From the NCBI RefSeq assembly GCF_023065955.2, contig NW_026622974.1:30597718-30661717 (forward strand): a stretch of 64,000 nucleotides of DNA. The letters run 5' to 3'. The stretch comes from Ursus arctos. Its lineage: Eukaryota; Chordata; Mammalia; Carnivora; Ursidae. Shown here piece after piece: positions 47,564 to 58,609 of this stretch. Each line of letters starts with the position of its first letter. The stretch's first letter is position 1. The translations under genes were made by a program, and so were the position numbers. The notes beneath the pieces were generated by a model. That model was not told the DNA's origin. It made no database searches and was given only the letters and a program-made list of their open reading frames with translations.

Positions 47564-47761
47564 TTTTTTAGAGATTTTATTTATTTATTTTGGAGAGAGA
47601 GAGTGCATGAGCAAGGTAGGGGCAGAAGGAGAGAGAGAATCTCAAGCAGACTCTATGTTAAGCACAGAGCCTGACGCAGGGTCAATCTCAGGATCCTGGG
47701 ATAGGACCTGAGCCAAAATCAAGAGTCAGATGCTTAACTGACTGAGCCACCCAGGTGCCCC
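47564..47761 (-). mobile_element. CanSINE
   Basis: It runs from TTTTTTAGAGATTTTATTTATT to GAGCCACCCAGGTGCCCC. The flanks share only an imperfect gtat(c)ttttt word, so the insertion is fairly old. Confidence 0.92.
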
Positions 47762-50700
47762 GGTATTTTTATTATTTTTTATATCAATATGACAATAAAA
47801 AAACTTTAAGTGACAGCAATAATTGAAAGGCAAATTTAAGACAAGTGATATAATTATTGAAAATTAAATTGCAATTTTTTTTCCCTTGACCAGTCTCCAC
47901 ACGAAAATTATGAATTTTCATGTCTTCAAATAGTACAGGTATGGAAAACTAAATATTACACTCCTCCCTTAAATTATCTGAAAAAAGAGGGTAAATAGTC
48001 ACAAAATCACTAACTGAATGTATTTACCTAAAATAGAGCCCGATTTACCAGAAATAGAGCCCAAAATTTATGAATTACTAAAGTATGAAATATATAAACT
48101 TTGTTTATTTCCTACCCAGAAATACAGCTTAATATGTTACTTGGCCTTGGAGCAACTGAATAAAAGTTATGGAATCAGTCCTAAATCAACCAACTGTGTA
48201 ACAACTTCTCCCTAATACTTGCTTTGCGTCAGGATATGGAAAAGTCTAGAAAAATTATAACTCACACTACTACTCTGTAAAATCTTAGTCTTGTGAGTTT
48301 CTTATAAGTAAATTATCATTTGACTTGAGCCTTCCTTAGAATGAGAAACACAATCAATAGAATCAGAGCTCAAACAGAATTATTCTAGGCCCAGAGTATG
48401 AGTAAAGGATGCCCGTTCTCTTCTCCCCTTGATTTTTCTCATGTATTTCATCCATACTTGGGAGATGAATCAACACCAACAATGAGAGACCATATAAATT
48501 GTTTATTAGGTGGGCTTTGCTTGTGCCTGACATGAGCCTATGGAGATGCTTGAGAAATGAAACATCATCTTCTATGCGAACAGAAGAGGTCCCTTTGTTA
48601 TAAGTGCATGCTAGGGATTGTCAGGCTAAGCTTAAACAATCCTTAGGGAAGGGGAGGTGTCTCCTGAATTTGGGAATTTTGTATATGGTTTAGATCTATG
48701 TTAGTTTTCAGTTGCATCTGAGAATAAGAACTCAAACTATATTCATAAGTCATATAGTTTAAATTTTTGGTTACCACGGGAAAGTGCTGCCAAGCATGAA
48801 ATTTGTCTACAAGCTACTAATCCCATAGCTGTTCCCTCATGCAGGGGTGACTTCAAGATGATAAAAATTATCAGTAGTTCGGGAGAAACTTTTCTCATTT
48901 TACACATTTACTTTGTTTTTGTTTTTAAATATGATATCTATCTATTTGATCAGAACTATTTAAATCCCATTGTATCTAGGGGCAAATTAAACAAGAGACA
49001 TTCTAATTTTTAGGATATTAGAATTTTAGAGTTTCAGAGATTCACAGAAATTATATGATCCAGGTCTCTCATGAGGAAAATGAGGTCTCTCGTAGCTGAG
49101 TGCCTTGCTCAAGTCATATATCTGGTTGGTAGTAGATTCAGACTAAAATATTTTGATCATATACAAACTATTTATCATATCAGCAACTTTCTTCTTTTTA
49201 AAAGGTCACTAAGAATTAGGAGTATGTACTGAAGGTAATTACTTAGCTTCTCCCTCATTAAATAGGCATGTATAAAATAAAATCTTTTTCAATTTTTAAA
49301 TGATCTTATATTTGAATTTGTTGTGTATCAGAGTAACCACTAAAATTTGTGGACTCTTAGAACTTTGTTGATTATAAAAATAATTAACCTCTGTAAAATG
49401 CCTCATAAAATTTTGTATGTATAGCACACATGACAAAAATATTTGGTTTTGTTTCCAAATTGCCATGAAAATGCTGTTAAACTTTAATTATACAATATTT
49501 CTAGTTATTCTTCACATATAATGCAAAATGAAACAGGATGCTGAAAGTATATTAAGAAAAATGCTTTGTTATTTTCCTTTTGTGGCTTATCTAGACTTTG
49601 TCTAGTCTAGTAGAAGGCAGTCCAGTAGAAAATTCCATGTTCCGGGAGGCTGAGCTTCTGGATTATTAGATCTGCCCCTTCTCTTCTCATTGTAATATTC
49701 TCTACCAGTTCAAGGAGTGCTTTACTATGGATGTGTGAGAGCTACCTAGACATATATGGGCTTCTCAGAAAAAGAAAGAGAATGTTTATTTTTAAAATGG
49801 AACATGGAAGTTGAAGACAAGCTACAAACAGCCTACAGCCAATGGTGTCTGTAAGCTCCATTTACTCAGCCTCCAAAGACAGATACACGGCCTTAATCCT
49901 TACGTTACACAACTCACCTGGCACATTGACTTCCTACATGATTTTGTTTCACTCTGTTTCCACCATCTTCCAGTGAATGTCTATTATTCTTCCGGATTAC
50001 ACGTGTGGAAGTGTTAACATAGGGTCTGGCAAATTGTAGGTCCCCAATAAAACGAGGCATTCCTCTCATCACGTTGTGGAAGACATAGAGATAAAGATTG
50101 TGTAACTTTTACCTAAACAGTACAAGTACTCTCTGGACTGTAAAACTAGAAGCCATAAGCCATATAATCTGGAAAGTGTCAGTTTTCAGGAAGCTCAAAT
50201 AACGTGCCTAACATTCATTTCCATTACTGGAGTCCTGGTAATCACCGGAGAAGGTGAAATCCATGTTTAACTCCATATTAAAAGTGTCCTGAATGAAATG
50301 GAAAGTAGATCCTGTGGGAACCTCACTCCCGTTCTTGTTTCTGAGCTAATTAACCTTATTCTCTCTGACAACTCCCATCCATTCTACTAGGAGGTCTAAG
50401 TTTTCCCTCTCATCCTTTTTCTTTTTCTACTCGCTTTACAACCCTTTTCTCAATTATCTGTTCCTTCTGAGCAGATGTGAAATGAATATTTCTGAACCAG
50501 TGTGAAATGAATCTAGTGGACATTTGGTGGCTTTCACCTACTCCTTTCCTTCTAGTCTCCCCAGGACTCTTCAGGTCTTCCTTTGAGAATAGCCTCTTGC
50601 CCACACTTAGTCTATATTGCTTAGGTTGGCCTGACCCTATGCCCCATTCTTTCCCTTCTCCTTTTCTCCAGCCTCCACTCCAAGAATGGACATGTGGGAC

Positions 50701-52304
50701 AATCATCATATTCCATCTTTCTGGAAACAGTGAATGGGTCAAAGATACATATTTGACTTGACTCTGAAATTATTGAGAAAAGGGGACTGTCACTTTGCCG
50801 GTGGGGCACAGTTATGAGAATGTCAGTATGGAGGTGCTAGTAGACATTCATCATAAGGAAAGAACTTTGCCCAGAGTGAAGCCATATGCAGGAAATCAAA
50901 ATTAGGAGAGCGAGAGGATACTTGGAGACATGTTTTGAGCCCCTGGAACACTGGATTTTTTCAGTTATGTCAGCAAATAGATTTCGGTTTTGCTTTAACT
51001 TGTTTGAGTTGGATTTCTGTTATTTCAAGAGTAAGTTCTGAGAAATACATTTTCTTTCTCTGAACTCCACCTTAAGTGCAATTTAGTTCTTCTATTAGTA
51101 AGAAATTTAGAACCACGTCACAGCCCGCCCCCCCCCACTGTCCCCAACAAGAATGCCTTAGAGTAAGTGCTTCTAGCTTGAAACACCTTTTAATGGAAAC
51201 AGCCTTTTGAAGTCTACTGTCTATTTTGTCTAATCTGTGTCAACATATTCTTGCAAAGAATGTGTCTAATCACTGAGTGGTGAGTAATACATTATTAATT
51301 ATCATTATTAATATAATAATAGTATTAATATCACTAATATTAAATTAGTTCATTTCTTTATTCACTAAACTTTGTTATTTCATTATTTGGTCCAAATGTG
51401 GATCCCATTTGAAAATGAAACTATGAACATCAATTACTTAATAGAATTCCAGTTTAAATTCACAAAGACTTGAAATGAGAGTTGGTATACAAAACATGTA
51501 AAATCTAGTCAAACATACTATGGCATGCAGGCTTTTAAAATATAGGATTCCAGAAATTGCTGGAAGTAAAGAGCTTGAAGGGCATTGTAAATCAGATATT
51601 ATATAATTTATTCATTGCCATATTTAGTACTAAGAGAAGATGTTGTGACTTGAAAAGAACTAAGCAAAATTTCTACTCAAGACTATTGTGCTTAAGAAAA
51701 TAAAGGACACAGAGAGAAGGTTGAATATACCCAGTATGTAAATATACAGCTATTTTGTGTTTGCTTTGAAGAAAGTGAAAACCAAAATCTTACTTATGCA
51801 AAAGGAATTAAAATTTTAATTAATTGTTTTCTTTCTCTGAAAGCAGAAACAATTTTCTTATGATTTCTTTACATAAGAAATTTTATAGAAGATATATTTA
51901 AGAGTTATGTGACACATAGTACATCTAGAAAAAAAATTAGTCTTTTTTTTTTTTTTTTTTTGGTGAGACATGCTAGGTACCAGCTTTTTTGCTGTCTGTT
52001 ATGGGGGCTGTAGAATTCAGTATTCTCTGTCAGTTTAACAGAGGCTTTTAATTTTTCTCAGTAAAGCCAACAGGAGGATTTGTTTGTCGAATCTGTACTC
52101 TGGGATGAAAATTAAACATGCTCTGTATATACAGAAACTTTTATAAACCAAATTACAGAAGATATAGACCTTATATAATCTTTATCCTTCATGAATTAGG
52201 AAATTGTATTGGCCTCAACTGGATTTTTGTCTCTGTTGTAACATGTGATAGTCATTGGTAACCAGTCAAGTAGTTTCAATTTAATAATACATTCAGTTAT
52301 TCAT
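47762..52304. other. long mostly unique non-genic interval
   Basis: I recognise no gene over 4.5 kb. A MIR-like core lies at about 49030-49150 (listed). About 51118-51137 is a poly-C run and 51942-51961 a poly-T run. The paired opposite-strand frames at 50410-50760 have no domain. Confidence 0.5.
49030..49150 (+). mobile_element. MIR SINE remnant
   Basis: 'catgaggaaaatgaggtctc', 'gctgagtgccttgctcaagt' and 'ggttggtagtagattcagac' follow MIR core order. The copy is diverged and its ends are approximate. Confidence 0.65.
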
Positions 52305-53570
52305 GTAACGAGTGTTTATAGAGTGACTAGTATGCATTCAGAGCAGTAAACAGACTAATTCCTATCCTAAAGGAGCTTGCATGTTAGTAAAGGAAGATAG
52401 CAATAAACAACTAACAATTACATACAATCAGATAATGGTAAGGGCTACGGAGAAACAGAAAGCAGAATAAGAGGTATGATGGTTAAATTTTATGAGTCAA
52501 GTTGGCTAGGCCATAGTTCCCAATTTTTGGTCAAACATCAGTCTAGATGTTTTTTAGATGTGATTAACATTTAAATTAGTAGACTGAGTGAAACAGAGTA
52601 CCCTCCATAATGTGTATGGTCCTCATCCAATCAGTTGAAGGCCTTAAGAGAAAAGATCAAGGTTCCTTGAAGAAAAAGAGAATCTGCCTCTGGACTGCCT
52701 TTGAACTCAACATTGCCACAACGCTGCCCTGTGTTTTCAGCATGATGGCCTAGTCTATAGATTTTGGACTTGCCTGCCCTCACCATCACATGAGCCAGTT
52801 TTTAAAAATTAATCTTTCTCTCTCTTTCCCTATCTGTATACACACAGGCAAGCCAAACACCCTGTTGCAAGAGGAATGGGAAGGGCCGTGGTGAGAAAGT
52901 GATTGCTATTCGACACAAGGTAATGAAGAAAGGTTGGATAAGGTGATATTCGACTAAAGGCCTACAGGAAATAAAGAAGCTAGACACGAGGTCATCTGAA
53001 GGAGGAGTCTAAGAAGCGGGAATGGCAAGTACAGAGGCACTGAGGCAGGGGTATGCTCAGCAGATCAAGGAACAGCACAGTAGCCATGTGGCTGAAGAGG
53101 AATGAACTAGGCAGAGAGTGGTCCAAGATGAGTTCAGAGAGGGGAAGGAAGAGGCTGATGTCACAGATACTTAAAAAAATACCGCTTTTACTCTGAGAAA
53201 AATGGTAAGCTGCTTGAGAGTTTTTTCAGCAGAGGAGTAAATATGTTCTGACTCCTGTGATTGAAGAGTAAACCTGAGCGCCATGATGAGACTGGAGTCA
53301 AAAGGACAAATGCAATAATCTGGATGCGTGATGATTGGATTAGGGTGGTATTACTTGGGTAGTGACAGGGATTACTTTCTTGATAAACTCTGATTGGAGC
53401 AGACAATATCGGATAAGATGTGGAGTGTGGGAGAAAGAAAGGAGTCAAAGTTTTTGACCTGAGCAACATTAGAATAACGGAGTTGCTATTGCTAGAGATG
53501 GCTCATGGTGAGGGAAGGAGAGTAGGTGTCGGTGAAGAGATCCACTGTGAGTTTTGCTTATGCTTAGATT
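52305..53570 (+). mobile_element. ancient interspersed repeat split by an ERVL-type LTR
   Basis: The left part (52305-52470) reads 'tgtttatagagtgactagta', 'atcctaaaggagcttgcatg' and 'taagggctacggagaaac'. The right part (about 52850-53570) reads 'agaagcgggaatggcaagta', 'gaggcactgaggcaggggta', 'gtggctgaagaggaatgaac', 'ctgcttgagagttttttcag' and 'gtgggagaaagaaaggagtc'. Together they follow one long old mammalian repeat whose family I cannot name with certainty. It is split by the LTR at 52471-52830. Confidence 0.6.
52471..52830 (+). mobile_element. ERVL-type LTR remnant (MLT2-like)
   Basis: 'atgagtcaagttggctaggc', 'tggtcaaacatcagtctaga', 'ttttagatgtgattaacatt', 'cctcatccaatcagttgaag', 'gaatctgcctctggactgcc' and 'ccatcacatgagccagtttt' follow a common mammalian ERVL-class LTR. 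The 3' end runs into a short CT/TA simple tract. The subfamily is from recall. Confidence 0.72.
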
Positions 53571-55050
53571 TGAGTTGCTGATAATTCATCCGAGTGGCAG
53601 TAGGAGTAGGCAGCTGGAAGCAGGTATGGCTCAGAGTAGGAGTTTGTGAATCATTTGCTTCAAGACCCTAGTTATTAACCTGGGTTTTACTACCTCTCTC
53701 GTGTTGGGAAAATATTGGGGCTTTCCAGTTGTCCTAATGACTACAGAGAGTAAACTGACATTGTGAGGGCAGAGGCCAAAGATTCTAAGATTTTTACAAT
53801 GCACAGAGAGCAATCCCGACAGCTTCTGAATTTCCCTGGATTTTTCATAATTCTTGAATGTCTTCTGCAGTCAATTCCAGCGAGGTTAACAATTTGTGTT
53901 CTGATTTTTTCTGAATATTTCCAGAATCTGACTGCTATGCAAATCAATAGAATATCGCACATTGTTCTGTTTTCAACTTCCCAAGAGTTCTTCATATCAG
54001 AAAATGATGTGATCGGCAGTATCGTCATTACTGATATTTGAGGTAATAACTGACCTGTCCCTAAATACCAGTCTGCCTTATAGTTGTCTGTTATATTCAA
54101 ATATATGGTGGCAGAGTTTTGAGACTCTTTTTAAAACATACTTAGAATCAAATACTGTTAAGTTAATGAAGATACATAAGATGGAAGGATCTTATAAAAT
54201 ATTATTAATAAATATTAGAAAATAGTTAATCTCACTGGTATTCTTTGTGTATTAAATATTTTATAACACTATAATAAGAAATCTGTGCTGCAAAATCACT
54301 TCTTGAAATTTGTATTGAGAGACTGCTTCTTTTTCCAGTTCATCTTCTATTCCTAGTTGCCTGTCAAGGAATATGGTCTTTATGATCTCGCTAAGAACTA
54401 GAAGCTATGAGTGGACTTCTAAGTAAAGGTCTATTTTATGTGATAATATATGTGTACCATATAGAGTACTTTTGACACGATACTTAAATAAATATAGCTC
54501 CGCTCATTGATGAGAGTATCAGAGTATCATTTCTTCTCATTTCTGTCATCTTAATGCTCTATAGTTTGACTAAGAATGCTTTTCTTACTTCAAAGTTATT
54601 TACGTCTTATCATAAAGCAAACCTCAGTTCTTTTTTTTTCTTTTTTTTTCTAACTGTAGTTTTTACTTTAGTGTCCACCTAAAACCTTTGATTCCTCATT
54701 TACTGCTAATTCTGGTACAGAATAGTTTCTGGTCTTTTTGTTTATCTTACAGCCCAATTTATTTATTACAAATCATTGAAAGCACTTGTCTACTTCATTA
54801 TACGTCTTTTAGGGTAGTCAAGCCTATGTATTTGCATGATGACATATATACCATTTTATTAGAAGTGTATTTTATTATGTTTTATTTTATTTTTGTATTG
54901 CACTTATAGCATTATATTGACTTTTATTAATCATTTGTTTTGGTAGGTTAAGTTTTAGGATGGAAATATAGAGGTATTATGAATAGTTGTTATAAAATGC
55001 AGCATGGCACTTGATAGAGAGTAAAACACCCAACCTAGGGAATAAATTGC
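53571..55050. other. unique non-genic DNA
   Basis: No gene or transposon recognised. Opposite-strand frames of 92 and 119 codons overlap at 53741-54100. Neither shows a domain and at most one could be real, so I call neither. Confidence 0.5.
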
Positions 55051-55230
55051 TGTATTAATCAGAGTTCTCCAGAAAAACAGAGGAGGTCAGTCTTTTGTTC
55101 CATTCAAGCTTTCAACTGATTGAAGGAGGCCCACCCACATTATGGAGGGTAATCTGCTTTACTCAGGTCCACTGATTTAAATATCAATCTTATCCAAAAA
55201 CACACTCACAGACACATCTAAAATGTTTAC
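55051..55230 (-). mobile_element. ERVL-type LTR remnant (MLT2-like), internally deleted, inverted
   Basis: 'tgtattaatcagagttctcc' and 'agaaaaacagaggaggtcag' give the terminal part, and 'gaaggaggcccacccacatt', 'atggagggtaatctgcttta' and 'cacactcacagacacatct' the far part. The middle is missing. It is the same family as 52471-52830 in the opposite orientation. Confidence 0.7.
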
Positions 55231-55269
55231 CCTGTTTTCCCCATTATATCCATCATTATACTTTATTTT

Positions 55270-55395
55270 AATATCTGTTTCCTTCAATAGACTGCACATT
55301 CCATGAGAAACAAGGATTACATCTGACTTTTTCTTCATTCTACTCTTAGCACTTTACACAGTGCTTGGGGCATAGTGGGCACTCTCTAGGCCGCT
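55270..55395 (+). mobile_element. L2/MIR-type 3' end
   Basis: 'agactgcacattccatgaga', 'aacaaggattacatctgact' and 'cacagtgcttggggcatagt', then 'gggcactc', match the usual 'gactgtgagctccatgagggcagggacc...cagtgcctggcacatagtaggcgctc' tail of old LINE2-type repeats. Confidence 0.65.
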
Positions 55396-56575
55396 CTGAG
55401 TTACCATATTCCCTCAAGCCAAAATCCTTTGATGTTGGTGTTTTCTTGAAGCTTTTTTATACGACCAGGTGATGATTGCTAATTAGCTGAACATGATCAT
55501 AAAATACCAGAATTATAAGATGCATCCCAATTTAAAAATGCTAAAACATTTTCAAATAGCATCCCGGAATTGATAAAATGTGGTAATTAATCACTCAAGT
55601 TCACAGATTCCAGCTATTAACTTCTGATGTAGGGTGTAAATCACGAAGATGTTAACTAATGATTATTTGAATATTTCAGTATTTTTCCTTCTGACTTTTG
55701 AAATATTTGAAATTATAGACTTCCTACAAGGATTACGTGCTACCTTCTTCAATTTCTCCTAAGAAGCAGAATACCTTATTGTGAATTGCTTTTCGTATTG
55801 TTGACTCCCCAAAAGCCCAGAGACGCAACTGCCACAGAAAAGGGAGGACCCAGGAGCAAGCACTAGAGGTTAAAGAAGCCAACATACACTGTGGACTGGC
55901 CTGAGGTCACTTGGAACTCTCCTCACAACTTTGGACTCTGAATACTCAATCTTTTACCTGCATTCTATTGGGTGAACAGTTTATATTTCTTTTACAATTG
56001 CGGTAGCCTCATATTTGAAAAGAAAAGTGGCGTATATTCCAAACAATGTTTTGATGTGAAATACTGAGAAAAATATCAGGAGCCATTACATCTCCATTTT
56101 TTAAAATCTCTTCAAGTTTAGCATTAACCATATGGCTAAAACTACTTTGAGTTGTAGAAGCTTTTGTCCCCTTCCATGGCAATCCTCCATAGCAAATTCT
56201 AATCTCTTTCCTACCCTTCATCTCCCCACCCAAAAGGATTGCTAGGGTACACTGTGGGAGGTCATTCCTCAGAAATGCAAAAAGTTTTAACTTGTAACCT
56301 TGATTACACACACACACCACACACACACACTCACTCATGTACACTGGGATATTGCCTAGTGGAATAACTTGACTCAGTGGTGGCCTCCAGTAGGGTCTAT
56401 TTCCTCATGCATCTCTACTTTCTGACTTCATCCCCGCTGCCTCATGCCAGAAGCTCTATTTAACATCAGGTAAAGTCGGTTGCATGTTTTTCCATACTCT
56501 TTTCATGGGTTTAGGAATATTCTCCAACTCTTTTTTTCAGGAAGTGAGAATGGCCGAAGTACTAGGCCTTGCATA
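55396..56575. other. unique non-genic DNA with (CA)n
   Basis: An interrupted (CA)n tract lies at 56306-56333. I see no gene. The 111-codon minus-strand frame at 56009-56344 reads through the (CA)n and has no domain. Confidence 0.5.
56306..56333. repeat. interrupted (CA)n microsatellite
   Basis: acacacacacacc followed by acacacacacac, with a one-base interruption. Confidence 0.92.
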
Positions 56576-56939
56576 GTGAACTTTTTCCTATTTAAATTTA
56601 GGTATAATATACAGTATAAAGTACACATATGTGGACACCCTGTAACTACCATCCGGATCAAGATTTAGCTCACTGCCCACCCCGAAAAGTTTTCTCAGTA
56701 CCTCTTCCCCCCACAAAGGTATTCTTCTGATTTCTGCAATGATAAATTAGTTTTATATGAAGCTATATTCATGTAAGTGGAATCCTATATGTATCCTTTG
56801 ACTTCTCTAACTCAGTGCTGTCTTAAATCTATCCATGCTGTCGCATTGTAGTTGTGTTATATTCCGTTGTATGAGTATACCACAATTTATCCATTTGCAT
56901 GTTGATAGGCATTTTGGTTGTTTCCAGTTTTGGACTGGG
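56576..56939 (-). mobile_element. old L1M 3' end, reverse orientation
   Basis: 'atttaggtataatatacagt', 'ccctgtaactaccatccgga', 'catgtaagtggaatcctata' and 'accacaatttatccatttgc' are the complement of an old L1 3' region. A second reverse L1 segment follows at once. Confidence 0.7.
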
Positions 56940-57960
56940 AACTTTTTTTTTTGTGGCAAAATATACATAACATCAAATGTATCATTTTGACCATTTAAGT
57001 GTACAAATCAGTGGCATTAAGTATGCCCACATTGTAGTGCAATCATCCCCACCATCCATCAGAGAAATTTTTCCCAAGTATCTTTCCAAACTAAACTCTG
57101 TACCTATTCAACAATAACTCCCTATTCCTCCATCCCCCCAGTCCCTGGGAACCTCCATTCTATTTTCTGTCCTTATGAATTTGACTACTCTAGGTACATT
57201 ATATAAGTAGAAGCAATCATACAATATATGCTCTTCTGCAACTGTCTTATTTCACTTGGCATAATGTCTTCCAAGTTCATCCAGGTTGTAACCTATGTTA
57301 GAATCTCCTTCCTTTGTAAGGCTAATTAATATGCCATTGTTGTATATACCACATGTCATTTACCTATTCATCTGTCAATGGACACTTGGTTTCCTTCCAC
57401 CTTTAGACTATTGTGAATAATGTTAATGAACATGGATGTACAATTGTCTGGTCAAGTCTCTGTTTTCAGTTTTTTGGGGTATGTACTCAGAAGAGAGATT
57501 GCTGGATTATATAGTAATTTTGTGTTTAATTTTTTTTCAGGAACTTCCAAACTATTTTCCACAGTGCCCATACCATTTTACATTCTCACCAGTAATGCAC
57601 AAATGTTCTAATTTCTCCACATCCTTGCCAACAGTTGTTATTTTCTATTTTTATTTGTATAATAGCCATCCTAATGGGTGTGAGATAGTGTCTCATTATA
57701 GTTTTAGCTTGCATTTCTCTAATGATTAGTGATGATAAGTATCTTTTCATGTGCTTGTTGGCCATTCATTGATCTTCTTTGGAGAAACATCTAGTCCTTT
57801 GCTCATTTTTTTTCATAAGGTTTCTTTTGTTTTTGTTTTTGTTTTTCTTGTTGGAGCCAAAGACTTTGGATCTCTTTCTTTCTGCAAGGGTAGACTTTTT
57901 TTCTTCACCTCTGCTATTTCTATACTCATAAAAAGGCAACCCACTTATGTTGGTATGTTT
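56940..57960 (-). mobile_element. old L1M 3' UTR and ORF2 end, reverse orientation
   Basis: 'tgtggcaaaatatacataac', 'attttgaccatttaagtgta', 'cagtccctgggaacctccat', 'ttgtgaataatgttaatgaa', 'tgtactcagaagagagattg' and 'atcctaatgggtgtgagata' are the complement of a well-known L1M 3' end, extending to 'ttggccattcattgatcttc'. It starts a new 3' end inside or beside the previous segment, so two insertions are likely. Confidence 0.88.
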
Positions 57961-58397
57961 TCTCTCATTGCTGATCTATGAAAGTATGAATATTATTTTA
58001 AACACAATAATGCATTTTAATGTTCTTTTTTTAATGTGTTAGCCACTATTGTTATATGTTTGAATCAGAGGAAGAATCTCAGATTTTAAACTGCAAAAAG
58101 TTGAATTAGAATTTTTTTCCACATACAGTTTTTGAGGGGTTTGAAAAACATATTTATTATGGTCACTTTAAAAAATGTTTGTATAAATAAATACTAAGGA
58201 AATAAACATCGCATACATGAATAGGAATACTTCTAAGTGAACATCATCTTATTGCTCCAGAGAGATCAGTACAAGAGGAAACATCAGTACATCTGGCAGA
58301 GATGTCCAGATGCAGGGGGTGGGGTAAGAGATAAAGCACACGGGCTCCACAAATTCTCAAAGTGTTGTTCTGTTTTACCGAAGATCTAAAAGCTTTA
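57961..58397. other. unique non-genic DNA
   Basis: T- and A-rich spacer between the L1 and the MER5-type element. I see nothing in it. Confidence 0.55.
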
Positions 58398-58609
58398 GGG
58401 CAGGATTTCTCCACCCAACCTTATTGATATTTTAGATCAGATAATTCTTTATTACAAGAATGTCCAGTGCCTTGCAGGATATCTAGCAGCAGCCCTGTGT
58501 TCTACCCACTAGTTTGCAGCAGTAATCTCCCAGACATGACAATCAAAAATGGCTAAGGATGTTGCCAAATGTGCCCTGAGGGTAAATTGTCCCTGATTGA
58601 GAACCACTG
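58398..58609 (-). mobile_element. MER5-type hAT-Charlie DNA transposon remnant
   Basis: 'agggcaggatttctccaccc', 'atttagatcagataattc'-like words, 'ttgcaggatatctagcagca', 'gttctacccactagtttgca' and 'aaatggctaaggatgttgcc' lead to the inverted end 'gattgagaaccactg'. That end is the complement of the CAGTGGTTCTCAA terminus of the family. The element is short and non-coding. Confidence 0.88.

Noticed and set aside
53741..54100. 119-codon minus-strand frame overlapping a 92-codon plus-strand frame
   Set aside because: Mutually overlapping frames without domains or gene-like codon use. Best treated as chance.
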